From contig NZ_CP113054.1 in NCBI RefSeq assembly GCF_026625605.1, positions 1,426,001-1,490,000 of the forward strand: a DNA stretch of 64,000 nucleotides, written 5' to 3'. Every line of letters begins with the position of its first letter. Positions within the stretch are counted from its first letter, which is position 1. The DNA comes from Luteolibacter sp. SL250. Its GTDB lineage: Bacteria; Verrucomicrobiota; Verrucomicrobiia; Verrucomicrobiales; Akkermansiaceae. The position numbers and the translations under genes are program-made. Below the pieces are notes generated by a model. The model ran no database searches and was not told the DNA's origin. It saw only the letters and a list, made by a program, of their open reading frames with translations. Below are positions 50,352 through 58,825 of the stretch, piece after piece.

Positions 50352-50658
50352 AAGTGGGTTCCTTTCGATTGGTCCCGTACACAGGCACGGGTGAATGATG
50401 ATGCCAGCCTTTCGCAGGGCGCATGCCACGGGTGTTTCGAGTGATTTAACTCGTTGGAATCCAGAAAGAAATTTGGATAATGTGGTGCGTCATTCCCTAA
50501 CAGAAATGGCCGATTCGCGCCAAAGTGACACAGTGAGGGTGGGCGCTTTGTCACGGCGGACGGGTTGTCCCACCAGTGTCCGGAGGGGTAAGCAAGCGCG
50601 TTTCCAATTTCAAATCTTGTAACCGGGGCGGCGGGGTATTTAGAATGTCCGGACGTTG
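50352..50658. other. Divergent control region dnaK-recJ
   Basis: 307 bp without a gene. For the rightward side, TTGGAA, a 16-base spacer and GATAAT around 50454-50481 are a possible promoter upstream of recJ. For dnaK, an inverted repeat CGAGT-TAAATC-ACTCG (around 50438-50453) is present, but neither a CIRCE nor a clear sigma32 promoter is. The DNA here is AT-richer than its surroundings. Confidence 0.4.
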
Positions 50659-52356
50659 ATGCGAGCCGAACCTTTCCGATGGATTGCCCGCGGAGAACCG
50701 TTTCACACCATCGGGAGCGGTTCTTCCGCTGAATTTCCCGCGATCCTCGAGCATCTGATCCTCCAACGGGGATTGCCCGTCGGGGATCGCCTGGAAAGTT
50801 TTCTCCGCCCCCGGTTGGCGGACCTCGCGGACCCGTTCCTTATTCCCGGCATGCGCGCCGCGGTGGAGCGCATTCTGCTGGCGGTGGACCGTGGGGAGCG
50901 GGTGTGCATTTTCGGCGACTATGACGTGGATGGCGTGACCTCCATCGCCATCATGCGGCGCATCCTCCGCAGCTACGGTCTGGAGCCGCGGCATTTCATC
51001 CCGCGCCGGGGATCGGAGGGCTACGGGCTGAACCGTGCGGCGCTGGAGCGCTGTATGAAAGAGGGGCCGAAGCCGGACCTCCTCATCGCGGTGGACTGTG
51101 GGACCGTCTCCGTCCAGGAAGTCGCGGAACTGAATGAGAAAGGCGTGGATGTGGTCATCGTGGACCACCATGAACCCGCCGAGGAGTTGCCCGCCGCGGT
51201 GGCGGTGGTGAACCCGAAGCGCGGTGACGATTTCACCTACCTCTGCGCCGCCGGTGTCGCTTTCAAGGTGGGCCACGCGTTGCTGAAGACGCGGCAGGTG
51301 CCGCTGGATCTCAAGGAACTGCTGGACCTGGTGGCGGTCGCCACCATCGCCGACATCGTGCCGATGGTCGGGGAAAACCGGCTGCTGGTGCGCCACGGCC
51401 TGCGCCACCTGCCCGGCACGCTGAATCCCGGGCTGCGCGCGCTACAGGAAGTGACGGGCATGAACGGCCACGCCACCTCCATGGACGTCGGCTTCCGCAT
51501 CGGTCCCCGGCTGAACGCCGCCGGGCGGATGGATGTGCCGGAGGACGCGCTGGAAACCCTCATCACCGACTGCCGCAGGCTGGCCATGGACCTGGCGCTG
51601 AAGCTGGATGACTACAACCGTGCCCGGCAGGAGCATGAGAACCTCATCCGCAGGCAGGCGCTGGAACAGCTCCAGCGTGACTTCGTTCCGAACCGGGACC
51701 CGGTCATCGTGATCGGCTCGCGGGAGTGGCATCCGGGGGTCGTCGGTATCGTCGCATCGCGGCTGATGCGGCAATACCACAAGCCGACCTTCGTCATCGC
51801 CATCGACGGCGACGGCATCGGAAAAGGCTCCGGCCGCAGCATCGAGGGGGTGTCCCTCGTCGAGGCCATCCGTGCCTGTGGTGACGATCTTCTGGCAGGC
51901 GGCGGCCATGCGATGGCGGCCGGTCTTTCCATCGAGGAAGCGCGGCTTCCTTCCTTCCGCGACCGCTTCGCCGACTACGTCCGGCGGAACACGAACGAGG
52001 AACAACTGCGGCCGACCCTCTACTATGATGCGGAGATCAGCTTCGGCCAGCTCTGCCTGGAGTTCATGGACAGCTATGACCTGCTCCAGCCCTTCGGCAA
52101 CGGGAACCCGCAGCCGGTTTTCATCTCACGGGGCATCTCGCTCAGCCGCCCGCCGGTGCGGATGAAAAACCAGCACCTCCGTTTCATGCTCCGCCAGGGC
52201 TACCATGAGCAGGATGCCGTGTTCTTCGGCGGGGGGGAAAAGGCGCTGCCGGACCCGCCGTGGGATGTGGCGTTCACCATCGACCGCAATACGTTCCGCG
52301 GCAGGACGACGCTCCAGTTGATCGTCCAGGATGTGCGTGGAGCCGTGCCCGCTTGA
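50659..52356 (+). CDS. recJ: Single-stranded-DNA exonuclease RecJ
   Basis: 565 residues from ATG 50659 (a TTG directly before it is possible). DHH-family motifs: FGDYDVDGVTSIAIM (motif I), VDCGT (II), VDHHEP (III) and VATIADIVPMVGENRLLVRH (IV), then DHHA1 GGGHAMAAGLSI near 415. It degrades ssDNA 5' to 3' in recombination and mismatch repair. The C-terminal OB domain (FGNGNPQPVFISRGISLSRP) is present. Transcribed away from dnaK; downstream gene unrelated. Confidence 0.93.
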   Translation: MRAEPFRWIARGEPFHTIGSGSSAEFPAILEHLILQRGLPVGDRLESFLRPRLADLADPFLIPGMRAAVERILLAVDRGERVCIFGDYDVDGVTSIAIMRRILRSYGLEPRHFIPRRGSEGYGLNRAALERCMKEGPKPDLLIAVDCGTVSVQEVAELNEKGVDVVIVDHHEPAEELPAAVAVVNPKRGDDFTYLCAAGVAFKVGHALLKTRQVPLDLKELLDLVAVATIADIVPMVGENRLLVRHGLRHLPGTLNPGLRALQEVTGMNGHATSMDVGFRIGPRLNAAGRMDVPEDALETLITDCRRLAMDLALKLDDYNRARQEHENLIRRQALEQLQRDFVPNRDPVIVIGSREWHPGVVGIVASRLMRQYHKPTFVIAIDGDGIGKGSGRSIEGVSLVEAIRACGDDLLAGGGHAMAAGLSIEEARLPSFRDRFADYVRRNTNEEQLRPTLYYDAEISFGQLCLEFMDSYDLLQPFGNGNPQPVFISRGISLSRPPVRMKNQHLRFMLRQGYHEQDAVFFGGGEKALPDPPWDVAFTIDRNTFRGRTTLQLIVQDVRGAVPA

Positions 52357-52424
52357 CCGATAAGCGGCGGGAATCGGTCGAAAAGAGGCAAACGCCGCCG
52401 TGCCGCATGGTGTATTGATGGGCC

Positions 52425-53822
52425 ATGAGCATGACCGACCGGAGAAACTTCATCAAGGCGACCGCCGCCGCTTCCGCCGCCTTCACCTTCCTGCCGCGCC
52501 ATGCGTCCGGCGCGCCGCGCAAGCTGGGACCGGATGACAAGGTGAACGTGGCCATCATCGGCACCGGCGGCCAGGGCCGCTCGGACATGCGCCAACTCCT
52601 GAAGCTGGATGACGTGCGCATCATCGCCATCGCGGACCCCGCGGAATCCTTCAGCCTGGATGCCTTTTACTACAAGGGGGTGGCCGGGCGGCTGCCGGTG
52701 AAGAAAGAGATCGAGGCCCACTACCAGAAAAAGGACCCGGCGTTCCGCTGCGCGGACTACGTGGATTTCCGCGAGATGCTGGCAAAGGAGAAGGACATCG
52801 ACGCCGTGCTGGTCGCCACGCCGGACCACCTGCACGCCTATGTTTCCGCCTACGCCATGCGCGCGGGCAAGCACGTCTATTGCCAGAAGCCGCTCACCCA
52901 TAACATCTGGGAGGCCCGCCACGTGGCGAAGGTGGCCAAGGAAACCGGTGTGGCCACCCAGCTCGGCAGCCAGGGCCACTCATCCGACGGCACCCGCGAA
53001 ACCATCGAGCTGATCCAGGACGGAGCCATCGGCGCCATCCGTGAAGTCCACGCGTGGGCAGGCACCGGCAGGTGGAACCCGGGCATGAAAGGCGCGCCGC
53101 AGGGCGGTGCTGCGGTGCCCGCCGGGCTGAACTGGGACCTGTGGCTGGGACCGCGCGAGGAGCGTCCGTTCGATCTCGCGTATTTCCCGGTGGCCTGGCG
53201 TGATTTTTGGGAGTTCGGCACCGTGGGCCTGGGAGACATCGGCTGCCATGATCTCAACAGCGCGGTGCGCGCGCTGGATCTGCAGCTTCCTTCCAGGATC
53301 GAAGGCTCCGGCGCGGGCGGCATGAACGCCGACATCGGGCCGTATGGCTCGATCGTGAATTTCGAGTTCGATGCGAAGGGCGACCGCCCACCGGTGAAGC
53401 TCACCTGGTATGACGGCGGCCTCATGCCGGCGACCCACCCGCTGATGGAGGGCGTGAAGCTGCCGGGCCGGGGCTGCGTCTATATCGGGGAGAAGGGCGT
53501 CATCTGGGCTGCGGGAAATGGCGGTCCGCCGAATCTCATTCTGGCGGAAAAAGGCGCCACCCATCCGAAGCCCGCGGCCCGCATCAAGCGGCTGCCCGGC
53601 GGCCACTACAGCAACTGGATCGACGCGTGCAAGGGCACGGAGGAAGCCTACAGCCCGTTCGGCTTCGGCGCGCATCTCACGGAGATCATCCTGCTCGGTG
53701 TGCTCTCCCTGCGCATGCAGAAGACCATCCATTGGGACGCGGCGGAGATGAAAGCCAAGGGCCTGCCGGAAGCGGACAAGTTCATCCGCGAAAGCATCCG
53801 CAAGGGCTGGGAGATCGTCTGA
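52425..53822 (+). CDS. Gfo/Idh/MocA family oxidoreductase with Tat-type leader
   Basis: 465 residues. The N-terminus MSMTDRRNFIKATAAASAAF carries an RRNFIK twin-arginine motif and a hydrophobic run, so export by Tat is expected, probably with a folded cofactor. The NAD(P)-binding start VNVAIIGTGGQGRSDMRQLL and EKP-like box ('YCQKPLTHNIWEARHVA') belong to the Gfo/Idh/MocA fold, with the C-terminal substrate half VGLGDIGCHDLNSAVRALDL. Such exported oxidoreductases act on sugars or cyclitols. They are frequent in Verrucomicrobiota. The family 1 repeat starts 12 bp after the stop. Confidence 0.87.
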   Translation: MSMTDRRNFIKATAAASAAFTFLPRHASGAPRKLGPDDKVNVAIIGTGGQGRSDMRQLLKLDDVRIIAIADPAESFSLDAFYYKGVAGRLPVKKEIEAHYQKKDPAFRCADYVDFREMLAKEKDIDAVLVATPDHLHAYVSAYAMRAGKHVYCQKPLTHNIWEARHVAKVAKETGVATQLGSQGHSSDGTRETIELIQDGAIGAIREVHAWAGTGRWNPGMKGAPQGGAAVPAGLNWDLWLGPREERPFDLAYFPVAWRDFWEFGTVGLGDIGCHDLNSAVRALDLQLPSRIEGSGAGGMNADIGPYGSIVNFEFDAKGDRPPVKLTWYDGGLMPATHPLMEGVKLPGRGCVYIGEKGVIWAAGNGGPPNLILAEKGATHPKPAARIKRLPGGHYSNWIDACKGTEEAYSPFGFGAHLTEIILLGVLSLRMQKTIHWDAAEMKAKGLPEADKFIRESIRKGWEIV

Positions 53823-53834
53823 TGGGAGCAAATG

Positions 53835-53886
53835 TGGCTGCTGCGTCCCGCAGCAGGCCGTGGCATCGGCGTCCCGCCGATGCCAT
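53835..53886. repeat. Paired-hairpin repeat, family 1, copy e (host)
   Basis: Hairpins TGCTGCGTCCCGCAGCA (53840-53856) and a longer one (53862-53886) with stem TGGCATCGGCG/CGCCGATGCCA and the same TCC centre, joined by GGCCG. Both stems differ from the prophage copies and both remain complementary. Confidence 0.9.
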
Positions 53887-53897
53887 CTTGGGCAGGG

Positions 53898-53950
53898 ACG
53901 GTTTTGCGGCATATCCGCTATGTCCGCTTCGCTCCCATTCCCAACCGTCA
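53898..53950. repeat. Core-conserved hairpin repeat, family 5, copy b
   Basis: Ends GACGGTT / AACCGTC surround the core with CGCTATGTCCGCTTCGCTCC. The copy at 16279-16332 has unrelated but complementary ends. Both this and family 1 copy e fill the 53823-54086 gap. Confidence 0.8.
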
Positions 53951-54086
53951 GGTAGTGCGGATGTGCCATCATCCGGTGGTTCCGATTCCCTGATGGCCTT
54001 ACCCGATTTTTCCAACAGACTCCCTAACCAATCGATCCGTGGATTTCCCGGGGGATTCTTCCTTCCGCAGGCGTTGGTGATGGCAG

Positions 54087-55220
54087 ATGACAAAAGGGAG
54101 AATGGCGGGGATCGGTGCGAGTGTGTTGGTCGTGGCGATGTTGGGCGGCGGAGGGATTTTTCTGATGCCAGATGGATCAAGATCTCTTCGGGAGGCGGGT
54201 CGGTCGCTGCCATCGGGTGACAGGATTGAAGCGGGAGGAACGAGCCGGCGCGAAAGGCCCGCTCCGCCGAAGGTGGGCATGACCCCCGCCGAAGCGCGGG
54301 AGCGATTGGTGGTGGCCCGGAGGATCGAGGACATCCGCTCGCGCGCGGCGGCATCCCGGGAGGTGATCACGGCGCTGTGTGCCGCTGGACATGCGGAGGA
54401 GGCGTGGGGATTGATCGAGACGGATCCGGGTCCCGTGCGCAGCCACCAACTGGAGGTGTTCTTCCGTTACGCCAAGCTGGCGGACCAGGCGCTGTATGAA
54501 AAACTGCTGGGGCTGTCGCCGCAGGAGATGTCCGCCGGAATGCGTGGCCTGTGCCAGCGCTGCCAGCCGGAGGAGCTTGCGGCGTATCTCACCTCGCCGG
54601 GTTTCAAGGACTTCTTCGCCAGACTGGAAGCGGCGGGCTTCACGAAAAACGGACTGGCGACGACGCTGTCCCCGCTGCTACAGCTCCATGTGCGTGACGC
54701 CGCCACCGGGGATGTGGCGGGGCAGCGCACGCGGATGGAAACGATGGCGGGGCTCTACGCAAAGGGGCTGCTCACCCCGGAGGGGATGGTGGAGGTTCTC
54801 AAGAACGGAAACCTGTTGAATATCCCCGCGAGGGTCGATGCGATGCAGCGCATCCCGGACCTTGGTGATGGCCGCAACGCGTTGCAGACCTACCGGCGCT
54901 CGCTCATGTCAGCGTGGGTGAAGAGCGACCCGGAGGCCGCGCTGGCCGCCGCGCGTGCAGGCCCACAGCCGCTGATGGATCTGAGCAATACCTTCAGCTC
55001 CTGGGCGAAGGTGGACGCCGCCGCCGCGGCGGACTGGTATGAGAAGAACGCCACCACCATGGCTTGGGAACACAGGGACGCCGCAGCGATGGGTGGCTTC
55101 GCCATTTCCGTGGACCTTGGTGACTACGATGCGGCTCGGGAGTGGATCCGCCAGATCTCGAAGGCGGAGCGCAGGGACCACCTGTCGAACTATCTGGCAA
55201 CGCGGGAAAGGGGGAGATGA
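54087..55220 (+). CDS. Membrane-anchored helical-repeat protein
   Basis: 377 residues. One N-terminal membrane helix (GIGASVLVVAMLGGGGIFLM) is followed by a linker and a helical solenoid with units such as RSLMSAWVKSDPEAALAAAR, then SSWAKVDAAAAADWYEKNAT. The recurring W..D...A..W pattern is the one I know from many verrucomicrobial proteins of unknown function. The start at 54087 is the last before the helix; GAT-rich DNA precedes. An AT-rich 200-bp stretch follows. Confidence 0.6.
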   Translation: MTKGRMAGIGASVLVVAMLGGGGIFLMPDGSRSLREAGRSLPSGDRIEAGGTSRRERPAPPKVGMTPAEARERLVVARRIEDIRSRAAASREVITALCAAGHAEEAWGLIETDPGPVRSHQLEVFFRYAKLADQALYEKLLGLSPQEMSAGMRGLCQRCQPEELAAYLTSPGFKDFFARLEAAGFTKNGLATTLSPLLQLHVRDAATGDVAGQRTRMETMAGLYAKGLLTPEGMVEVLKNGNLLNIPARVDAMQRIPDLGDGRNALQTYRRSLMSAWVKSDPEAALAAARAGPQPLMDLSNTFSSWAKVDAAAAADWYEKNATTMAWEHRDAAAMGGFAISVDLGDYDAAREWIRQISKAERRDHLSNYLATRERGR

Positions 55221-55421
55221 GTGCTCCTTCCGTCGTCGTTTCATTCATTTACGATTTCGATATAAAATAAAATTCCGAATTAAATTGCTATTCGAAATCC
55301 CTTCCCTTATCGAGTGAGGATTGATCGTCAGCGGATTATCCGTCCGGTCTTGCTTGACCGGTTCTGTAACGCAAAGTCCCCGCCAAGTTGTAGGAATGCG
55401 TTAACAGAAAGAACTATAGAT

Positions 55422-55829
55422 ATGGATATTTATGTGGGCAACCTGCCCTATACCGCCAAGGAAGCTGATATTGCCGAACTTTTCGCTGCCTTTGGTGACG
55501 TGCAATCGGTGAAAATCATCACCGACCGCGACACCGGATCCTCCAAGGGGTTCGCCTTCGTGACTCTTGCGGACCAGTCCCGCGTGGATGAAGCTGTCAA
55601 AGCACTGCATGACACCGATTTCCAAGGCCGCGCCCTGCGCGTGAATCCATCGGAACCCCGTCAATCCGCACCACGTAGCGGCGGCTACGGCGGCGGTGGT
55701 GGTGGCGGCGGCTACGGTGGTGGCAACCGCGGCGGTGGTGGTGGCTACAAGGGCGGCGGTGGCGGCGGCTACAAAGGCGGCGGTGGCAACCGTGGTGGCG
55801 GCAAAGGCGGCTACGGCGGCGGCTGGTAA
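55422..55829 (+). CDS. Glycine-rich RNA-binding protein (RRM, cold-shock type)
   Basis: 135 residues from ATG 55422. One RRM (1-79) with RNP2 IYVGNL (3-8) and RNP1 KGFAFVTL (42-49), then a Gly/Tyr/Lys/Arg tail (GGYGGGNRGGGGGYKGGGG) as in cyanobacterial Rbp and plant GRP proteins. It binds single-stranded RNA and typically rises in the cold. The upstream 55240-55421 DNA is AT-rich (TAAAATAAAATTCC), consistent with a long, structured 5' leader. A clear terminator follows. Confidence 0.87.
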   Translation: MDIYVGNLPYTAKEADIAELFAAFGDVQSVKIITDRDTGSSKGFAFVTLADQSRVDEAVKALHDTDFQGRALRVNPSEPRQSAPRSGGYGGGGGGGGYGGGNRGGGGGYKGGGGGGYKGGGGNRGGGKGGYGGGW

Positions 55830-55863
55830 GCCTCCCTTCCCAAGGTCATACCTTGATTTCGTG

Positions 55864-55895
55864 GCCGGTGTCTCCTCGCGGGACACCGGCTTTTT
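55864..55895 (+). terminator. Rho-independent terminator of the RRM gene
   Basis: GCCGGTGTC (55864-55872) pairs with GACACCGGC (55882-55890), loop of 9, then TTTTT. Confidence 0.85.
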
Positions 55896-55964
55896 CTTGT
55901 CCTTGATGTGTGCCAGTGGTTGTGCGGCCGCAAACTCCATGCGTGACGGCGGCGCACCGGGGCG

Positions 55965-56384
55965 ATGGACTGGAGCATGGCTTCATGGAACGAGGAAAGG
56001 CCGGTCCAGGCAGGTATCCGTGACGGGGTGCTGCGCCGTGTCATGTGGGGGGAGCCGGAGGCGGAGATCATGCACATGCTGGAGGTGAACCAGGTGCCGC
56101 CCGAGCTGGCGCGGGAGATGTATGGCGAGGCCCGCCGCGAACGCCTGCGGAAACTTCGCGCATGGGAGTGGCGGAAGGTATGGACCGGTGCGCTGATCCT
56201 CGCTGCGGGTGTTCTGATCTTTTCCACCGGCTGGTTTGTGCTGGAAGGATTCCGGGTATGGGGTCTGCGCGTCGTCGCCGTGCCTGCGCTGATCTTCGGC
56301 TATGGCCTGTGGCGTTTCGCCACCGGGTTGGCAGGGCTGATCATGGCTGCCTCTTTCACCGGTCCGGTGGGGGACGTGGAGTGA
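55965..56384 (+). CDS. Two-helix membrane protein of unknown function
   Basis: 139 residues. A charged N-terminal half (QAGIRDGVLRRVMWGEPEAE, then EARRERLRKLRAWEW) is followed by two membrane helices (WTGALILAAGVLIFSTGWFV; ALIFGYGLWRFATGLAGLIM). Both ends are probably cytoplasmic. The amphipathic first part with HMLEVNQVPPELAREMY resembles a short protein-interaction helix pair. No family recognised. Confidence 0.55.
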   Translation: MDWSMASWNEERPVQAGIRDGVLRRVMWGEPEAEIMHMLEVNQVPPELAREMYGEARRERLRKLRAWEWRKVWTGALILAAGVLIFSTGWFVLEGFRVWGLRVVAVPALIFGYGLWRFATGLAGLIMAASFTGPVGDVE

Positions 56385-56452
56385 GCGGGGACAGGGCGAA
56401 AGCACTCGCCACCCCCGTCAGGTTCATGATACTTCCCGGCGGATAAAGGATC

Positions 56453-56872
56453 ATGAAAATCTCCAGCCGTAGAGCTATCGTCATTGGAATCCTTCTTCTG
56501 GGGTGTGCCGTGGTTGTTCTGATCATTTCTGGTGGGATGCCGCAGGCAGGGACCGGAAGCACGGGCGGGAAGGCGTCCGCGAAGCCAGGGAACATCCGGC
56601 ATCGGGATGGACTGATTGCCAAAGCCGGAACCGAAGCGGAAACGGAGGATCAGGGCAACGCAATGCATGCGACCCGGTCCAAGCTGCGTCCCGTCGAAAC
56701 GGATCTCGACAGACTGCGGCGTGAAAGGGACCGGATTGTGGATCGGATGCAGATCCTCGAACGGGCCGGGTTGGGTGAGCGACATCCCTCCAAGGTGAAG
56801 GTTGTGGATGACCTGAGAAAGGTGGAAGCGGATATCGCGGGAGCTGGAGGTGCCCCTCCTTCAAATCCCTGA
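56453..56872 (+). CDS. Exported small protein with C-terminal coiled coil
   Basis: 139 residues. A membrane helix at 8-27 (AIVIGILLLGCAVVVLIISG) acts as signal anchor, then a Gly/Ser/Lys linker and a coiled coil (LRPVETDLDRLRRERDRIVD, RMQILERAG). The helix contains a GC that could be a lipobox (LLLGC), so lipid anchoring is possible. It follows the two-helix gene by 68 bp. Family unknown. Confidence 0.5.
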   Translation: MKISSRRAIVIGILLLGCAVVVLIISGGMPQAGTGSTGGKASAKPGNIRHRDGLIAKAGTEAETEDQGNAMHATRSKLRPVETDLDRLRRERDRIVDRMQILERAGLGERHPSKVKVVDDLRKVEADIAGAGGAPPSNP

Positions 56873-56937
56873 TGCGTGGAAAGTGTAGTTCTCCCTGACG
56901 TCTTGGATAGGTCATTCCACTCCGAGATGAACGGTCT

Positions 56938-57447
56938 CTATGGTGCCTCCGCGAGTTTCGCCCAGTCCCGTTCCGGCTGGAAGCCCTGGGAGACGAGGGA
57001 TCCATGGAGAGCGGAAAGGAGATGCTTGGGTGGGAGGCGGTCGCTGCCATCCCATCTGACGGCTGCGCATTTGAAGCAGATGAGCAGGGTGCTGGTGGTG
57101 GTTCCTTTTTTGCGGAACTGGATGGCATGATGGTCGATGAATGCGCAGCGGGTCCGGATGTCCTCCGCGCGCGGGTCCAGTGACCGTATGGAACTTTCCA
57201 GGGATGCGGTGGCGGTGGGGGACAGATCCACCTGCCGGTGGATCCGGCGTGGCTTTCCGGAATCAGCCTTACTTTCCGTATCCAATGGATGTGACTGTTC
57301 GATGATCCGGACGGTATCCGCGCTGCGGATGGCATCCGCCAACGAGTCCCGGTAGGATGTCATGTCATGGGTGGGTTGCGTTTGCTGCTGATAAGCGCAC
57401 GCCTGGATCAACAGCGGGATAACCAGCAGTAAGAGGAGCCGCAGCAT
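56938..57447 (-). CDS. Small lipoprotein of unknown function
   Basis: 169 residues with lipoprotein signal LRLLLLLVIPLLIQACAYQQ (lipobox IQAC). The mature part has one Cys pair (RCAFIDHHAIQFRKKGTTTS; LICFKCAA). It is last in a three-gene leftward operon with a GNAT gene and the coiled-coil exported protein, with spacings of 11 bp each. Family unknown. Confidence 0.6.
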   Translation of the reverse strand: MLRLLLLLVIPLLIQACAYQQQTQPTHDMTSYRDSLADAIRSADTVRIIEQSHPLDTESKADSGKPRRIHRQVDLSPTATASLESSIRSLDPRAEDIRTRCAFIDHHAIQFRKKGTTTSTLLICFKCAAVRWDGSDRLPPKHLLSALHGSLVSQGFQPERDWAKLAEAP

Positions 57448-57458
57448 GGATGGGGAGG

Positions 57459-57890
57459 TTATGGAAGCAGCCGCTTCTTGAACCGATACCCCGTCTTGTC
57501 ATACCCCAGCCGGGTGTAGAATTCGTGGGCGTCATCGCGCTGGAGGCCGCTGTGGAGGCGGACGTCCTCGATGCCACGTGAACGCAGGTCATCCTCCGCG
57601 GTGGCGATGAGCGCCTTGCCGATGCCTTTCCGCCGGTGGCCTTCCGCGACGGACAGGGCGAGGATCCAGCCGACGGGGATGGAGTATTCATAGACCGGCA
57701 GGACGATGACGCCGATGAAGCCGACGACCCGGCCCTCCACCTCCGCGACCAGCGTGTGGTAGTAGTCCGCGGACATGGAGCGCATGCGCTCCGCGACCTG
57801 TTCCTCGGTGGATGGGTAGCCGAGATCCGCCATCAGGACGGACATGTCAGCGGTGTCCGCAGTGGCGAACGGGCGGATGGTGGAGGACAT
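57459..57890 (-). CDS. GNAT acetyltransferase
   Basis: 143 residues. IRPFATADTADMSVLMADLG starts the fold, VAEGHRRKGIGKALIATAED is the acetyl-CoA loop (R/Q-x-x-G-I-G-x-A/L), and VRLHSGLQRDDAHEFYTRLG with YDKTGYRF closes it. It acetylates an unknown amine, peptide or antibiotic. Co-operonic with the neighbours. Confidence 0.8.
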   Translation of the reverse strand: MSSTIRPFATADTADMSVLMADLGYPSTEEQVAERMRSMSADYYHTLVAEVEGRVVGFIGVIVLPVYEYSIPVGWILALSVAEGHRRKGIGKALIATAEDDLRSRGIEDVRLHSGLQRDDAHEFYTRLGYDKTGYRFKKRLLP

Positions 57891-57901
57891 GCGGAAAATT
57901 C

Positions 57902-58681
57902 TCAGTCAGGGGATCCGGCGTTCTTTCTCAGGGAGCGGATCTCCGCCGCCGCCTTGGCGATCCGTGCCTCCGCCTCACCGATCTTCTCGCGCTCCTTGGC
58001 GATCCATTGGTTGATCCGGTCACCTTCCCTGAGTCCGGCGTAGATCCGGGAGGGACGCCGGTTGACCTTGACCCGGGATTTCACATCGTCCTGCTCCTCC
58101 GCCCGGCCTTGTTCAAATGCCTTCGCCGCCTGCTCCGACCGCCGGTGGATTTCCTTCTTCGAGCCATCAATCTGGCGGTAGGTCAGTTCGATGAAATTCT
58201 CCAGGTAGGTGATGCGTCTGCCCGCATCCGCGTCCCGCGCCTCGATCATCTCCTCGAAGGCGGTGTGGCGCATGTCCTCCGGCAGCGCGGCCTCGAGCCT
58301 GGCGGGATCGGAAAGGGCTTTCTCGATGGCCTTGTCCGCAGCCTCCCTGTCAGCCTTGGCCATGGCGCGTGCCGTTTCCCGGTCGTGGGCGGCGGCATCC
58401 TCCTTCTCCTTGCGGAGCTGCTCGGCGGCGGCACCGGGTTTCACCTCGAATTTCTCCGCCAGTTCCCGTGGCAGCCGGTTGAAGGGGACGCGGGCGGTGC
58501 CGGCATCATGGGTGACTTTGACCCCGACGGCGTCCGAACCGATGATCTTCGCGTTCTCGTAGACCTTGTTGTCCCGGGTGGTGAGGGTGCCCAGGTCCAT
58601 CGGCAGCTCCACCGCCGCGGCGGGCAGCGCGGCCAGTGTGGCGGCGAGCAGCAGTGCGACGATGGATGGCTGGAATGGCAT
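57902..58681 (-). CDS. Exported helical protein, SLH/SLA1-like start
   Basis: 259 residues from ATG 58681; a longer open frame upstream is antisense to the helicase gene and rejected. A signal peptide (about 1-22, ALLLAATLAALPAAAVE) is followed by a short beta domain (LGTLTTRDNKVYENAKIIGS, then DAVGVKVTHDAGTARVPFNR) of the kind seen N-terminally in verrucomicrobial proteins with a 'T..dG..Y..v.v......v.i.h..G...v....l' pattern. The rest is charged coiled coil (LRKEKEDAAAHDRETARAMA). Likely periplasmic. First gene of the leftward trio. Confidence 0.6.
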   Translation of the reverse strand: MPFQPSIVALLLAATLAALPAAAVELPMDLGTLTTRDNKVYENAKIIGSDAVGVKVTHDAGTARVPFNRLPRELAEKFEVKPGAAAEQLRKEKEDAAAHDRETARAMAKADREAADKAIEKALSDPARLEAALPEDMRHTAFEEMIEARDADAGRRITYLENFIELTYRQIDGSKKEIHRRSEQAAKAFEQGRAEEQDDVKSRVKVNRRPSRIYAGLREGDRINQWIAKEREKIGEAEARIAKAAAEIRSLRKNAGSPD

Positions 58682-58825
58682 TGTGGTCCGGGAACGATTT
58701 GGGCGGACTATGGGGGCTCCCTGCCCGGGAGGACAGGAAATAGTCATCCGTGGCCGGAAACTCTGGGGGCGTACTCCGAAGTTGAGCTTGGCAGGAGGGG
58801 GGATCGCGGAGTGCGATGGGGCCGC

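Noticed and set aside
50352..50658. CIRCE or sigma32 promoter upstream of dnaK; CIRCE upstream of groES
   Set aside because: No GCACTC-N9-GAGTGC and no CTTGAA/CCCCAT pair were found. The CGAGT-N6-ACTCG repeat is too short to claim.
55679..55829. GGCGGYGG tandem repeat
   Set aside because: It is the coding sequence of the glycine-rich tail of the RRM protein, not an independent repeat.
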